Positions 22,223 through 33,404 of a stretch of 64,000 bases of DNA are shown in pieces. The first letter of the stretch is position 1, and the number at the start of each line of letters is the position of its first letter. Below the pieces are notes generated by a model. It did not search any database. It had not been told where the DNA came from and saw only the letters and a program-made list of their open reading frames with translations. The translations under genes and the position numbers were made by a program. The stretch comes from Tenrec ecaudatus. Lineage: Eukaryota > Chordata > Mammalia > Afrosoricida > Tenrecidae. The stretch is from the NCBI RefSeq assembly GCF_050624435.1, contig NC_134541.1:101552805-101616804 (forward strand). The letters run 5' to 3'.

Positions 22223-22454
22223 GGTTATGCTCAACCTTTCTTTCCCACTCATGTCCCCTTTGTCCCGGCTCTTCCTCAGTGTCCCTGGTTGCTGAGAGGG
22301 TCCACCTTGGCGAATAACTGAACCCATGACCACAGTGAGTCCAGCTGCCCCCACAGGGTTTTCAAGGCTATTGCTGTCTATGGAAGCAAACGGGTTCGCC
22401 TTGAGTTCAGACTGTCAGACTTTCTTTCCATAAGCAGTCTAAGACTTCATAAAT

Positions 22455-22642
22455 GCCGCCAAACTCAAAACCAAACACCCTGCCATCAACTTGATGCTGA
22501 CCTGGGGTGGGCACCCCGGCAGGACAGGGCAGACCGCCCCAACCCTGTAGGTTTCTGAGGCTGTAACTCTTTTGGGGAGTAGAAAGCCTCCTCCTACTCC
22601 AGTGGAGCAGCTGGTGTTTGGGGACCACTGGCCTGGCAGCGC
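22455..22642 (-). mobile_element. AfroSINE
   Basis: Antisense, just downstream of CIITA exon 3: ctgtaggtttctgaggctgt and ggggagtagaaagcctcctc. Confidence 0.8.
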
Positions 22643-22723
22643 AAATGTGTAGCCACCAGGGAGTAACAAAGTAGCAAAAAGCCTCCGTCCTGAGCTGCCC
22701 TCCTGGCACAGATGCCTCCTCAC

Positions 22724-22819
22724 CGATGTTGGCGTAAGCCTCCTTGCTCTCCTCATCCTCTTCCATCTCCCCCAGCAGCCGGCTGAACTGGTCACAGTTG
22801 ATGGTGTCCGTGTCGGGCT
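22724..22819 (-). CDS. CIITA: CIITA exon 3, acidic domain
   Basis: Residues 67-98, with PDTDTINCDQFSRLLGEME and then EDEESKEAYANI. It is dense in Asp and Glu and corresponds to the human acidic activation segment that contacts CBP and the general transcription machinery. Acceptor ccccag|agcc, donor atcg|gtgagg. Phase 1-1. Confidence 0.95.
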
Positions 22820-23155
22820 CTGGGGAGAAAAGGCCCTTGTAAGGTGATCAGACGTCCCGCTTTTTAACAAATTTTCCCGTGTCCTGCGGCATTTTAAAAA
22901 GTCCCAAGTTTTGGAAAGAATGCACGACAAGCTAGGATATACAGTTTTTGGCTACCATGCGGCTATTTTGCCAGGATATGAGTTTTATCAATGGCGTCCC
23001 GCTGGTGTTCCGCTTGCGGGGTGGGGACCAGAGGGAGGTGCCCTGACTGGGTTAGAGCACAGGCAGCTGGGAGCTGTCCGAGGTGCTGATGGCGCTCTGT
23101 CCTGACTCCCCAAGCTGGCTGAGGGGCAGGCCATAACCCAAGGGAGGGGGCCCAC

Positions 23156-23302
23156 CTGAGCAGAGTTCAATGGCTTCTTCTCCAGCCAGGTCCACCTGGT
23201 CGTAGAAGTGATAGAGCTGCAGGGGGTCAATGTTGCTCCTGAGGAGCTCCAGGTAGCCGCCTTCCAGAGGGCCCAGCTCCATGGTGGCACGGTGCCCGCT
23301 GC
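23156..23302 (-). CDS. CIITA: CIITA exon 2, acidic domain start
   Basis: First common exon, residues 18-66 of the pIII form. It contains MELGPLEGGYLELL and LYHFYDQVDLAGEEAIEL, matching the start of the human acidic transactivation domain. The acceptor is ctctgcag|gcag and the donor ctcag|gtgggg. The ATG at 23282 in a gccaccATGg context is the start used by pIV transcripts. Phase 1 in, phase 1 out. Confidence 0.96.
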
Positions 23303-23604
23303 CTGCAGAGGGAAACACGTTCAGTCGCTGCAGCGGTGTTGAAAACAAAGGTAGGGTTGGAAATAAAAAGGGGGAGAAAGGTGGTCCCCAGCCAGGCAAG
23401 GGAGAGTCGGTGGGTGTGGGTGTGTGTGGAGAGTGAAGAAAAAGACCAGATGTACTCAGGGCGAGGGTACCCCATGGCGCTCTTCCAGGAACATGATGTC
23501 GCATGAGAAGATGCTCATGAGATAAAGAAGGGATTCTGGGAGGACAGACCCAAGGAGCCCTCACTTGGAAGCAGGAGACCTGGGTGCACACTTGACCCTG
23601 TCGT

Positions 23605-23815
23605 CAAACAGCCAAGATTTGTGTGCACCAACAGTGTGCCAAGTACACGAGCCGGAGCCCCCAAGTCTCAGGTAAGCAACTGAAAAGCCACACTCGTACT
23701 CTCCTCTTGTTACACACAAGATGACTGAAGTTCAGAGATGGAGGGTGACTTACAGAAGGTAACTCGGCTCCGTGTGGAACCAAGATTTGAAGCAGAAAGA
23801 CCTGCACTTAATGGA
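23605..23815 (-). mobile_element. MIR SINE
   Basis: Contains caacagtgtgccaagtacac and aagatgactgaagttcagag, upstream of CIITA exon 2. Confidence 0.6.
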
Positions 23816-23834
23816 GATGCTTTAGTGACTAGAA

Positions 23835-24011
23835 CAGATGTTCCCCAAACTTATTTGGCTGACCACCCCCTTTCTAGAAAAAAACAAAACAACTTTTATC
23901 TTCTAGCCCATCCTCCAGGATACAGTGTAGGTATCTGCTTTTTCAGCTCCTCCCCCTGGATTGTTCTGGGGCCCACCAGGGAGTGGTTTCACCCACTTTG
24001 GGAAACTGTTG
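23835..24011. mobile_element. Short hAT-like element with inverted ends
   Basis: Left end cagatgttccccaaact and right end actttgggaaactgttg are approximate inverted repeats. Contains gaccaccccctttctagaaa and ccagggagtggtttcaccca. The family is not named with certainty. Confidence 0.5.
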
Positions 24012-24114
24012 GTCTAGGGTGATCTTGAGCAAGCCTCAGCTTGCTAACTTTTATGTTGAAGGGATCAGTGAATATGCTGACACCCCCGATCCCAGCCCTC
24101 AAATAATAATCACC

Positions 24115-24420
24115 ATTGTTGTCATGCACCATCGAGCTGGTTTCAACCCATCGCGACTTCGTGTACAACCAAATGAAACACGACTAGACCCTGCGCTGTC
24201 CTCACAACCATGGCCAGTCCCAGGCCATCACTGCAGTCACTAAGTCACTCCATGTTGCTAAGGGTCTTCCTGTGTGTGTGTGTGCTGACCCTCTACTTTA
24301 TGAAGTATGATCTCTCCTGATAGCATGGTCAACATGCGTGCGGAGAAGACTCGCCCTCCTCACCTCTAAGGAGCATTACCAGTGTTTCCTGGTATATCAA
24401 ATGCTTTGGAGACTGCCTCC
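24115..24420 (-). mobile_element. RTE LINE fragment
   Basis: Contains accatcgagctggtttcaac, gctgaccctctactttatga and cctcacctctaaggagcatt. Confidence 0.65.
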
Positions 24421-24429
24421 CCTAGTATC

Positions 24430-25765
24430 CCGAACAATGCTAGATATGGGCATGCCAACCCTTCCCCCCACATGCTTCTTGAAGTATCACTCATCATTGT
24501 CCAAAGGTGGAAACAACCCAGTCAGCCATCGCTGGATGAAGAGGTCAGTGCAGTGTGGTTCCCCGTGCAGTGCAGTGCAGTGCAGTTCAGCTCAGATATG
24601 AAAAGAAGCAAGACATGGTGCTCGGGAAAGAGGCCAGCACAAAGGACCACGGCACAGGGTTACCCATGGATCTCCGCTGTTCCTAGCTGTCACATCCATG
24701 GAACAGAAAGTGCATTCGTGTCTGCTAGGCCTGGAGCGGGGTGTTGGGCAGGACAGCGGGGAGCACACAGCCGACGGTTGCAGGGATTTTTGGAGAGGAT
24801 GACTCAAGTGCTGTTCAACTCTTTGTGGTGGAAGTTGCACAACTCTGAAGGCCTTGGATTGTGCACTTGAGGCGGGTGGCGTGCACTTCCCATAGGCAAG
24901 CACTATCTCACTGTCGCCTTCAGAAAACAAACCCAACTCTGACCCCAAACGGTAGGTGAGAAAACGTGCCGAGGCTGCATCTGCCCTCCTCTGGCTACAC
25001 AAGGAGAAAGAGCATCCTTCTCCACACCAACCCAAGGCTGACCGCCACAAGGCAGAGGCCAGACCTGCCTCCACCCTGCATCCCCCGCTGTCCCAACGTC
25101 AATGTCCCGCCCACAACACTGCCCGTTTCTGCTGGGTTTGATGATCGATGGCAATGACCACATAGAACGCCCAGTCCATTCTCACAATGGTAACTCTCAC
25201 GTGGTAACCTGACAGGTTACCACGGACCAGGATCAGAAAACATTAAGATAGTCGTGGGTCCACAGCAACCCCGCTCCTCAGCCAACAGCCACGTCCCTCT
25301 CTCTGGTCCTCAGCCACTCAGCCGGTGGTTCCTTGGCTTCTGGTCTCCATGGGTCTGGAAGTCCACCTTCTGATCTGCCTCACAGCCAGAGTCCTGGAGC
25401 TGCCCTGTCTGCCTCACAGGTCCCTTGCTCCCTTTCAGCGGTACCGGAATGCCCTCTCTTCCTGTTTCTTCGAGGGCTTCTTACACCAGAGGGAGGGCAA
25501 CCAGTGCCGACCAATCCCCTCAAGCAGGGTTTCCCACACCCTGCTTGCATCGTCCCACCTGATCCTTTGGCGGGAGTTACAGAGACCTGGCTAGAAGAGC
25601 CGTCTGAAGACATTCCACCCCACTGCGGTCGGGACGCTTGTGTCTACTTTGAAGGGAGGAACCTGGGGCTCAGAGCCTCTCCAAATATCACACAGCGGGT
25701 GCCAGGAAGATAGGGAGCCATGCATGGCTGCAGTGTCCCCTTCCTGCTCCCTGGTCAAGAAGTCT
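24430..25765. other. Intron sequence upstream of exon 2, mostly unclassified
   Basis: Apart from a GTGCA pentamer run (24567-24590) and a MIR fragment I see no feature. Confidence 0.5.
25620..25720 (-). mobile_element. MIR fragment
   Basis: Contains ggaacctggggctcagagcc and atcacacagcgggtgcca. Confidence 0.5.
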
Positions 25766-25769
25766 GACC

Positions 25770-26140
25770 CATGGTGTATTCATTTCCTGGGAGAGCCTGG
25801 AACAAGGCTCTATAAACTGGGTGGTGTGAACACATAGTTATGGAGTCAAAGTCTAGAATCAAGGCATTGGTGAGGCTGCACCCGCGGCGGCACTGGGGGA
25901 GAGCCTTTCCTTGCCTTCAGTGTCAGACGACTCCTTGCTGTGGCTCGTGGCCTCTGTCTCTATGGTTATACCCCTTTCTTTTCTTGGGGCCTCTAATGTC
26001 CCTCTTGTTTCTCTTGTCATTAGGGCCCAGCCATCCAGCCCATAATTTCATTACATCCACAAAGGTTCTTTTCCCCCTCCAAAGAAGGTCCCCCTCACAG
26101 TCCATGGGCTTTGCATGAGCACATGTGGGGTCATTATTCA
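25770..26140 (-). mobile_element. MaLR/MLT1-like LTR remnant
   Basis: The plus strand shows ttcatttcctgggagagcct, ctctataaactgggtggtgt, aaaggttcttttccccctcc and ggtcattattcagccca, the antisense pattern of MLT1-type LTRs. Degraded and noncoding. Confidence 0.6.
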
Positions 26141-26144
26141 GCCC

Positions 26145-27185
26145 AGCACAGCTCAGTGCTGAGAGAAAGCAGAGAAGGCTACTTCCTTGGTGGAGATGAG
26201 AGGAGAGCTGGCTTGGAAGGAGGGTGATCTGGGTACCCCGAGTGGGACCCAGAGAGAACAGTTGATATGGAGACGGGCAGAATGACTCCCACCCCTTTCC
26301 AGCCACTTTTCCTTCACTTGCTGATGCCTCCCACCCTTAGAGACCCTGATATCACTGAGGAAGAAGCTCCCACAGCTGGGGCTGGCCCCTCAGGATGGGC
26401 TGGGGTGAGGCAACAGGCACCCAAACATGACGGGCTTGCCACACAGGCCCAGCCAGCCATGTCAAGGGGAAGCAGCCTCAAAAGAGGGGGCCTTAGAACA
26501 GGGCTCTGGCGGGAGGTGCCACAGGGCTACCTATTTTCCAACACGTTGGCCTGAGAGGCAGCCAGCAACTGACTCCCCTCTCCTGCGTGGCCTGCCATGT
26601 TCATTGGGAATCACGGTGTAGCTGTTGGTGGTTCTTGGGACTCATTCATGGAAGCCTAGGCTGCCTCTTTTCCCAGGCAGTGAGAGCCAGTGACAACAGC
26701 TTGGTCCTGGCCCTACTCTTTCCTAAACGGGCTGTGTGGCCTTGAGGACACAACCGAATTCACTCACAGCACAGGGCATCAGGGACGCAAGGAACTGCCA
26801 CCCTCAGATGCTCATTGGACCCAATATCCTGTACGTTATAGATGAGCAGATGGGGCCCGGAGGGATGTGGTTTATACAGGATGCCACAGCCTCTGGGGTA
26901 CTGAGCCCGCACTGGCTCCCTCAGCAAAAGACTCGCAGGTCAGTGCTTTTTCCTTCCTGGCAAAATGTTGCCATTCAAATGACCTTGGGGCTCCTGCCAC
27001 CTCGGGGGCCCGTGGGAGGTACGGTGGGGAGAAGACCGGGGCGATTCAGCCAGGGCCTCCCTTGCCTCAGACTCAACTTTGAGCTTCAGACTGCGTGCTG
27101 GAGGGCAATGGGCGAAGCAGACGGGCAGACAGAAATCCAGCGACTGTGGAGTCAAGTTGCCCGATGCTGAACTCACTCTCTGCCT
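26145..27185. other. Intron sequence, unclassified
   Basis: No gene or confident repeat seen. Confidence 0.5.
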
Positions 27186-27189
27186 CCCC

Positions 27190-27535
27190 ACAGCCTTTGC
27201 TGTCTGTTCTTTTCAAGACCTCTCTCTGCCAAGAGAACAAAGAAAGCTGTCTTGGAAGAAGAGCCAGAATGCTCCTTAGAAGTGTGTAAAGATGCCGAGA
27301 CGGCATCTCACGCACTGTGGACAGGTTGTCAGGAGAGACCAGGCCCTGGAGAAGGACGTCATGCCTGGTAAAATAGAGGGGCAGCGAAAAAGATGGACAA
27401 GAAGATGGATTGACCCCGTGGTTGCCTCGATGGACTCGGGCATAGAGACAATGGTGAAGGTGGTGCGGGATTGGACAGTGTGGAAGGTCACTATGAGTCA
27501 GAATAGATTCACTGGCATCTAACAACAACAACAAT
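27190..27535 (+). mobile_element. RTE LINE 3' end with (AAC)n tail
   Basis: One of the clearest copies: ggagagaccaggccctggag, gtcatgcctggtaaaataga, cactatgagtcagaatagat and tctaacaacaacaacaatgg. Confidence 0.8.
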
Positions 27536-28089
27536 GGAATAAGTGAGCTCAAGCAAGAGGAATCCTTAGAAAAGGGATAGTTCCCAGACTGCACCTGATG
27601 GGCCATAGAGCCAAACAGCACCCAACACGGAGCGAGCACAGTCAGGGTGGCAGCCCTGTCACTATGGATATCACCCCTGTGAGGGGGACAAAGGGGTCAT
27701 TGGGTCCACACGGTGTAGCCCAACTCTCTGTGCTTTTGTGTGAGGAGGCCCCACGGACTGTCGGAACAAGGAAAGCCCTTCCTGTAGCAGGAAGACCACT
27801 CCCGTGACCACCACTGAGAAGTGGTGGGGGACTCGTCACTGACGTCTGTGTTCACAGGGGCTATCCTTTCTGAACACCCATGTCCTGCTCCCCTGAGACT
27901 GGAGCCGGCAGGCCGGCCAGCACACACTTGCCCTGGGTAGTCAGAGAGGGGCCTGCACAGTGGGTTCCCTGCACCCCCACCCCACCAAAAGCCCCCAATA
28001 AGTCCAGGAAGCCATCACCTACTGATGTCATGTAGGACATTTCTCATTTGGGGTCCTTATGAACATCGCAGCCACTCCTGGTGAGATGC

Positions 28090-28265
28090 TTGTGACTCCG
28101 AGTGGTCCTGTGGGCCAGAGCAGCCCAGACCCCTGGGGGTCCTGAGGTCACTGTCACGGGCGCAGACTGCCTCCTCTTTCCCCTACCGAGTGTCTGATGG
28201 GTTCAAACTGGTGAACTCGTGGTTAGCAGCCCAGCCTTGTACCCACGGCACCACCAGAGATCCGT
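28090..28265 (-). mobile_element. AfroSINE, degraded
   Basis: Antisense head gatgggttcaaactggtgaa, gtggttagcagcccagcctt and cggcaccaccagagatc. Confidence 0.7.
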
Positions 28266-28394
28266 TTTATGAATCCAGCTGCTATGAAGCTTGAGGACAA
28301 GTTTTTAAACATTGTGATCCAACACAAAGCACATGCCACTTGCCACTCTCACCATGCTTTAGTGGAGGGCTTGGGAGCACTAATTACTGCCACC

Positions 28395-28620
28395 TTCTGT
28401 GTATCCCTTACCACCAACTAGTCCCAAGTTTTCCACCCCCCCCCCCATATGCCAACTCCGTGCCCCTGAGGCCATGAGGCTCCCCTCCGTCGCGGCAGCC
28501 CCTGGTAACCGCCGATCCACTGTCTGTCTCTCTGCATTTGCCACCTGGGATATTTGGTGTAAGTGGCCTCAGACTGTAATTTGCCATGTCCACTGGGCAG
28601 GGCCTCAGAGAATGGCTTGT
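28395..28620 (-). mobile_element. Old L1 fragment
   Basis: Contains cccctggtaaccgccgatcc, actgtctgtctctctgcatt and gatatttggtgtaagtggcc, matching old L1 antisense 3' sequence. A C-run interrupts it near 28436. Confidence 0.6.
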
Positions 28621-29021
28621 CCCAGGTCACCTCACTTAGAGCTTGAGTTTGAGGCCTGCCTGGGGCTCTTAGGCGTGCCACCAAACTTAAGAATCAGACT
28701 TCTGACCACTAGGCCCAGATGTGAAGCATATCTCAAAGGACCACCAAAGGCCAGGAGGGGGTGCCCGGTGCACCAGGGGTGCTTTCTGTATGTCTAGAGA
28801 CTTCAGTGATGCGTCAGCCCGTGGGTTCCAGAGCCCAGCTCCCCCACGGGGTGTTCTTAGCTGCAAACTTCACAGAAGCAGCCTGCCACCGCTTTCTCCT
28901 GGGCACCTCTGGTGGGGCTGACCCTCCAGCCCTGCTAGGATAAGCAGCTGGGTGCTGGCTGTCAGCACCATCCAGGGACTTCTGTGAGATGATCCCTGCC
29001 CCCCCAGAAAGCCCCCCCACC

Positions 29022-29087
29022 TCCATAGTCGGTTCTGACTTAAAGCGACCCTCTAGGACAGAGAAGAAGGTGTCCCAGGCTGTAGAT
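29022..29087 (-). mobile_element. AfroSINE (antisense), part before the hAT
   Basis: Contains ggttctgacttaaagcgacc and ctctaggacagag, the antisense 3' end of AfroSINE, ending at the hAT target site ctgtagat. Confidence 0.7.
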
Positions 29088-29717
29088 CAGGGGTCCTCAA
29101 ACTTTTTAAACAGGGGGCCAGTTCACTGTCCCTCAGACTCATTGGAGGGCCAGATTATAGTTTTAAAAAAATTATGAACAAATTCCTATGCACCCTGCAC
29201 ATATCTTTTTTTTTTACATTTTATTAGGGGCTTATACAACTCTTATCACAATCCATACATATACATACATCAATTGTATAAAGCACATCCATATATTCTT
29301 TGCCCTAATCATTTTCAAAGCATTTGCTCTCCACTTAAGCCCTTTGCATCAGGTCCTCTTTTTTGCCCCTCCCTCCCTGCTCCTCCTCCCTCATGAGCCC
29401 TTGATAATTTATAGATTGTTATTTTGTCATATCTTGCCCTATCCGGAGTCTCCCTTCCCCCCCTTCTCTGCCGTCCATCTCCCAGGGAGGAGGTCACATG
29501 TGGATCCTTGTAATCAGTTCCCCCTTTCCAACCCTCTACTCTCCCAGCATCACCCCTCACACCCCTGGTCCTGAAGGTATCGTCCACCCTGGATTCCCTG
29601 CCCTGCACATATCTTATTTTGAAGTAAAAAACCAAAATGGGCAGAAACACCGGCGGGCTGGATAAATGTCCTTTGTGGGCCACATGTGGCCCGCAGGCCA
29701 TAGTTTGAGGACACCTG
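29088..29717 (+). mobile_element. OC1 (OposCharlie)-like hAT transposon
   Basis: Starts caggggtcctcaaacttttt and ends tagtttgaggacacctg, forming hAT-type inverted termini. Internal landmarks are gggggccagttcactgtccc, ggagggccagattatag and gggccacatgtggcccgc. The flanking octamers ctgtagat and ttgcagat match at 6 of 8 positions. It is interrupted by an L1 and itself sits in an AfroSINE. Confidence 0.85.
29208..29600 (-). mobile_element. Truncated L1 inside an OC1-like hAT
   Basis: Antisense L1 3' UTR starting at a T run (ttttttttacattttattag). It is flanked by a perfect 15-base duplication, ccctgcacatatctt, at 29193-29207 and 29601-29615. Confidence 0.9.
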
Positions 29718-29815
29718 TTGCAGATCTTTACGGCCTTGCCTTCCTCCTGCAAAGGGGCTGGTGGGTTTGAACTGCTAGGCTTTTGGTTAGCAACCCAATT
29801 CTTTCTAGCCCTTTC
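29718..29815 (-). mobile_element. AfroSINE (antisense), part after the hAT
   Basis: Contains aggggctggtgggtttgaac and ttttggttagcaacccaatt, the antisense SINE head. Confidence 0.75.
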
Positions 29816-29879
29816 AGTTCCAGAAGACAGTCCCCTTCAGCTGCCCAGGCCAGTCTGTTATAGGCCTCCAGCCTGTGCC

Positions 29880-30060
29880 TGCATTGGTGGCTCTCTCTCT
29901 TGGATGCCCACTTTGTGTCAGACACCAGAAGCCCCTCTTTACAGACATCACCCCATTCAGTCTAGAGTAACCACGAGCTTCCCATTGGAGACGAAGAAAC
30001 AGGCTCAGAAGGTGAGGGGTGAGCTGAGATCTGACCCAAATGCCCGTCGCCTCCAGCCAC
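29880..30060 (-). mobile_element. MIR SINE
   Basis: Contains gcccactttgtgtcagacac and gaagaaacaggctcagaagg. Confidence 0.6.
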
Positions 30061-30479
30061 CCACCCAGTGGTCCATCTGAGGAGGGTGCCGCCCAGCCAG
30101 GCAGGACGTGGTTGCGGGGTGAGTTCTCCTCCGCAGGAGCGGTATGGGGAAGCCAGAGGGGTGATGAGTGTGCCTTTTAACCGGGCAGTATTTTTAGAAG
30201 GTCCTCTTTGAAGCCGCCCCTCCCCTGACTTACTACCTTTCATATTCAACTGGAGAAAAAATTCCTAATTAATTTTCCTTTGTCACCAAAAGTCCCTTTT
30301 GGGGTTTGTGTCCATGCCCACTTCAGATGGCACAGTGGGTGTTAGAAGAACCTGTGTCCCCCCACTGGTTTCTGACCCCCAAATGGATCTCAGTTCCCCT
30401 GGAGGAAACCTTGTGTCGCCAAGTGGTTCCAGCTCGGAGCACGCCCTCTGTTCGTTTCAGCCTTTAGGGCGATGCTCAG

Positions 30480-30725
30480 AGGCTGGATAGATGGTGACGG
30501 CACTGAGGTGGCGGCGGCTATGGTTGTGAGCCACCATCGAGGTGGTCCTGGCTCCGAGGCCCCCGTGCACGCCCCATCCTGCACCCCCCTCACTGTTGCT
30601 GCGCCTGAGCCCATGTGGCAGCCACTGCGACAACCCATCTCGCCAAGGGCCTTCCTCTTTTCTGCTGCCCTCCACTTGACCAACCACGATGTCCTTCTCC
30701 AGCGGGTAGGCTCCGTTTGCAGGGC
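30480..30725 (-). mobile_element. RTE LINE fragment
   Basis: Contains gcgacaacccatctcgccaa, accacgatgtccttctccag and nearby antisense RTE sequence. Degraded. Confidence 0.55.
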
Positions 30726-30879
30726 TTGTCTTCCAGAGAAGAGGAGTGACATTCCTGAGGGTCTGAGGAGGGTCTCAGCAGAGAGGGAGAAATGGGGCTC
30801 CTGTCCCACCCCCAAAGTCGCCGGTGCCATTGTGCAACGTGGGAAAAAACAGGAGATGGAATAGGTCTTATTGACAATG

Positions 30880-31065
30880 AAGGAGCTCTGGCAGAGCAGT
30901 GGGTTGAGCACCTGGCTGCTAACCACAAGGTTGGCAGTTCAAGCCCGCCAGTTGGCCCAAGAGAGAAAGCCGAGGCTGTCCGCGCCTGTTGGGACTGCAG
31001 CTCTGGAAACCCTCAGGAACCATTCCACGCCACGCCACGCCATGCCACGCCACATGTGGACCCCA
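30880..31065 (+). mobile_element. AfroSINE with (CCACG)n expansion
   Basis: Contains ctggctgctaaccacaaggt and tggaaaccctcaggaaccat. Its 3' part has become a short cacgccacgccacgccatgc pentamer repeat. Confidence 0.8.
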
Positions 31066-31489
31066 CGGCAGTCTATCTCTTTCTCCCCCGGAGCCTCTAT
31101 TCATCAAGTGGATGCGAGAGACCACCTGCCGAGGTGCTTGAGGATCTGGATGCCTCTCTGCCTGCCAGCCTCTCCTCTCCCCTCCCCTAGAACACCCCTG
31201 AATGCCAACCTGCTCTCCAGCCCCGCGACAAGCTGCCTCTGGTGGCGGGAAGTCGGCCCCCAGAGCACTTATCTGTCATGGCAGCCCCAATCATATCCTT
31301 GTGGGGACAACACTGCAAGCAAGTTCCCCTTTTGCTTGTGTACCCTTAAGTCCCTCAGATAAGAGGGGGACTCGTCCATTTCCCCCCAAATCTCTCAAAC
31401 AGTGGTCTGCCATGCACTTCCTGCAAGCGAGATGCTGGGCTCGGCTCTCCAGGAAGCCCCTGCCACATGCAAAGTGTGGCAATAATGAT

Positions 31490-31665
31490 GTGGTGGCCAA
31501 GGAGAGGGCTCTGGGTTCAAAGCTCAGCTCCACTCTCAATGCAGGACCTCACATGGCCTCCTCAGCCTCTCTGAATGACAGTGCCCATGACTGTTGGTTG
31601 GTACAGCACCCACCTCATTGGATAGCTATCACTTACCTAATGGTGTCACTCAGGAAGTGGTACTA
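31490..31665 (+). mobile_element. MIR SINE
   Basis: Contains ctgggttcaaagctcagctc and cctcagcctctctgaatgac. Confidence 0.55.
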
Positions 31666-32264
31666 AGGTGTACATGTGCTCCCAAATTAAAATAGCTCCT
31701 TGAAAAAATTTAGAAGGCTGGGCAATGCTAAGAGTGGGTGGGGGGCACAGAGGTGCCAGAACACCAAGGCAGGGGCGATGGGAGTGTAGCTGGGTGCAAC
31801 CGTGCCAGAGAACAGACTGGGACCACCTGGAATCCCCGAGGATGCGCAGATTCTGGAATTCAGTTCTTGGACCCACGTGTCCCAAATAAATGCGCTCATG
31901 GCTTCTGCTGGCAGATGCTCGCCACTGTGTTATTTGTGTTGACAGTAAGCCAGGGTTATCTGGCTGCCGTTCCCAGAGGGAGTGGACAGGATGAAAAAGA
32001 GCCCGGACTTGGACATGTCTTTGGGAAAGGTGGGCAGACCCCATTTGCAAAGGAGGAAGTTCCTTGCTCTCTGTGGCACCATTTGTCTGCCTTGTGTGGG
32101 TGTCCCAGGAAAACGAGACTCTCACTTCCTGGGGTGGGGGGTGGGAGACTTGAGGAGGCCCAAGAAACAGAGGGGAAACTGAGGAGCACAGCCACACTGA
32201 GGGTCTGGTGGAACTGATGGACCAGTTGAGGTTCTGGTCATTTCTCCTCAAAAGAGGGAGACTG

Positions 32265-32266
<2 letters not shown>

Positions 32267-32303
<37 letters not shown>
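32267..32303. repeat. (TG)n microsatellite
   Basis: About 18 TG units abutting an RTE 3' end. Confidence 0.95.
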
Positions 32304-32306
<3 letters not shown>

Positions 32307-32307
32307 T

Positions 32308-32495
32308 GCTAATGTTGTTAGGTGCCATTGAGTAGGTTCCGACCCATAGTGACCCTGTGCACAACAGGACAAAACACAGCAAGGTGCCACGCCCCTCACA
32401 ATGGTTCCTGTGCCCAAGTCCCTTTTACAGCTACATCAATCCATCTCCTGGGACTAGTCTCTCCTGACGACACGACCCAAATATGTGTAAGTTAA
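32308..32495 (-). mobile_element. RTE LINE 3' end
   Basis: Contains gttgttaggtgccattgagt, cccatagtgaccctgtgcac and ctctcctgacgacacgaccc. It abuts a (TG)n tract. Confidence 0.7.
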
Positions 32496-32529
32496 CATCA
32501 CAGCATTTTTATATAGCCACCCTCACCAC

Positions 32530-32708
32530 CTGGATTTCAACTCACAGCCCCTTACAGGGCAGTGTGACACTGGTCCCTAGGGTTTCCAAGACTGGCTTTC
32601 ACTATGGAAGGGACAGTCTCGTGCCTTTTCCATGGAGTGGCTGATGAGTTTGAATCGCTGGCCTTGCACTTAACATTCCAGTGCTTAACCTGTGCCACCT
32701 GGGCTCCT
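32530..32708 (-). mobile_element. AfroSINE
   Basis: Antisense: cctagggtttccaagactgg, gctgatgagtttgaatcgct and tgccacctgggctcctt. Confidence 0.75.
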
Positions 32709-32717
32709 TAAACTCTA

Positions 32718-32870
32718 CAACCCCCAAACTACTGCCATTGAGTCGATCCCAACTCACTGTACCCCTCTGCAGTGTATCAGACAGTCTCATCTTTCTCCCT
32801 TGGAGCAGCTGGTGGATTCGAACAGCTAACTGTGTGGTTGGCAGCCCACAGTGCCACTAGGACTCCTCCG
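32718..32870 (-). mobile_element. AfroSINE
   Basis: Antisense: actgccattgagtcgatccc and gcagctggtggattcgaaca, adjacent to the preceding copy. Confidence 0.75.
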
Positions 32871-33404
32871 GGGTCTGTACAGAGTAGATGATCGATTGCT
32901 GCCCACCTCTCTGTTCTGACTGGCCCCATTTCACACGGTGCTGATTCATTCTGTTGGACACAGAGTAATTGTGAATCTGTGCCAATTCAATGGCACCTGG
33001 ATGCTTCATTGGGTCCCTGTAATGGGATTGAGACTCAGAGGAGGGTGTTCTCTTGGAGGGGACTCGAATTTGGAAGGAGCTGCAGCATTGGGGCCATTTG
33101 GGTGTTGTGCCTCCCAGCTCTGAGGCAAGCTCAGCCGAGAGGTGATGAAGGCAGGACCCTAGGGATCCAGAGGCCTGCTCTCCCTCCCCCTCACCCATGC
33201 CCTCAAGAATCTTGGTTTCTCCTTTACAGCTCCAGCTTCTGCCTGGCTTGTACTCAACAGCACCAAGAGGCCCCAGGGGAGAAAAACTGGAAATGGAAAC
33301 CAGGTCCCCTAGTTGCTGGAGATGGTAGGGCAGAGGGTAAGAACTGGCAAGGCCAGGGGAATGGCTGAGTTCATCACAGCAACCAGGGGGTGGGGACAAA
33401 CACA

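Noticed and set aside
22830..22990. Segment gatcagacgtcccgcttttt...gtcccaagttttggaaagaa upstream of exon 3
   Set aside because: Reminds me of a dispersed DNA-element sequence, but I could not name a family or find termini, so it is not listed as a feature.
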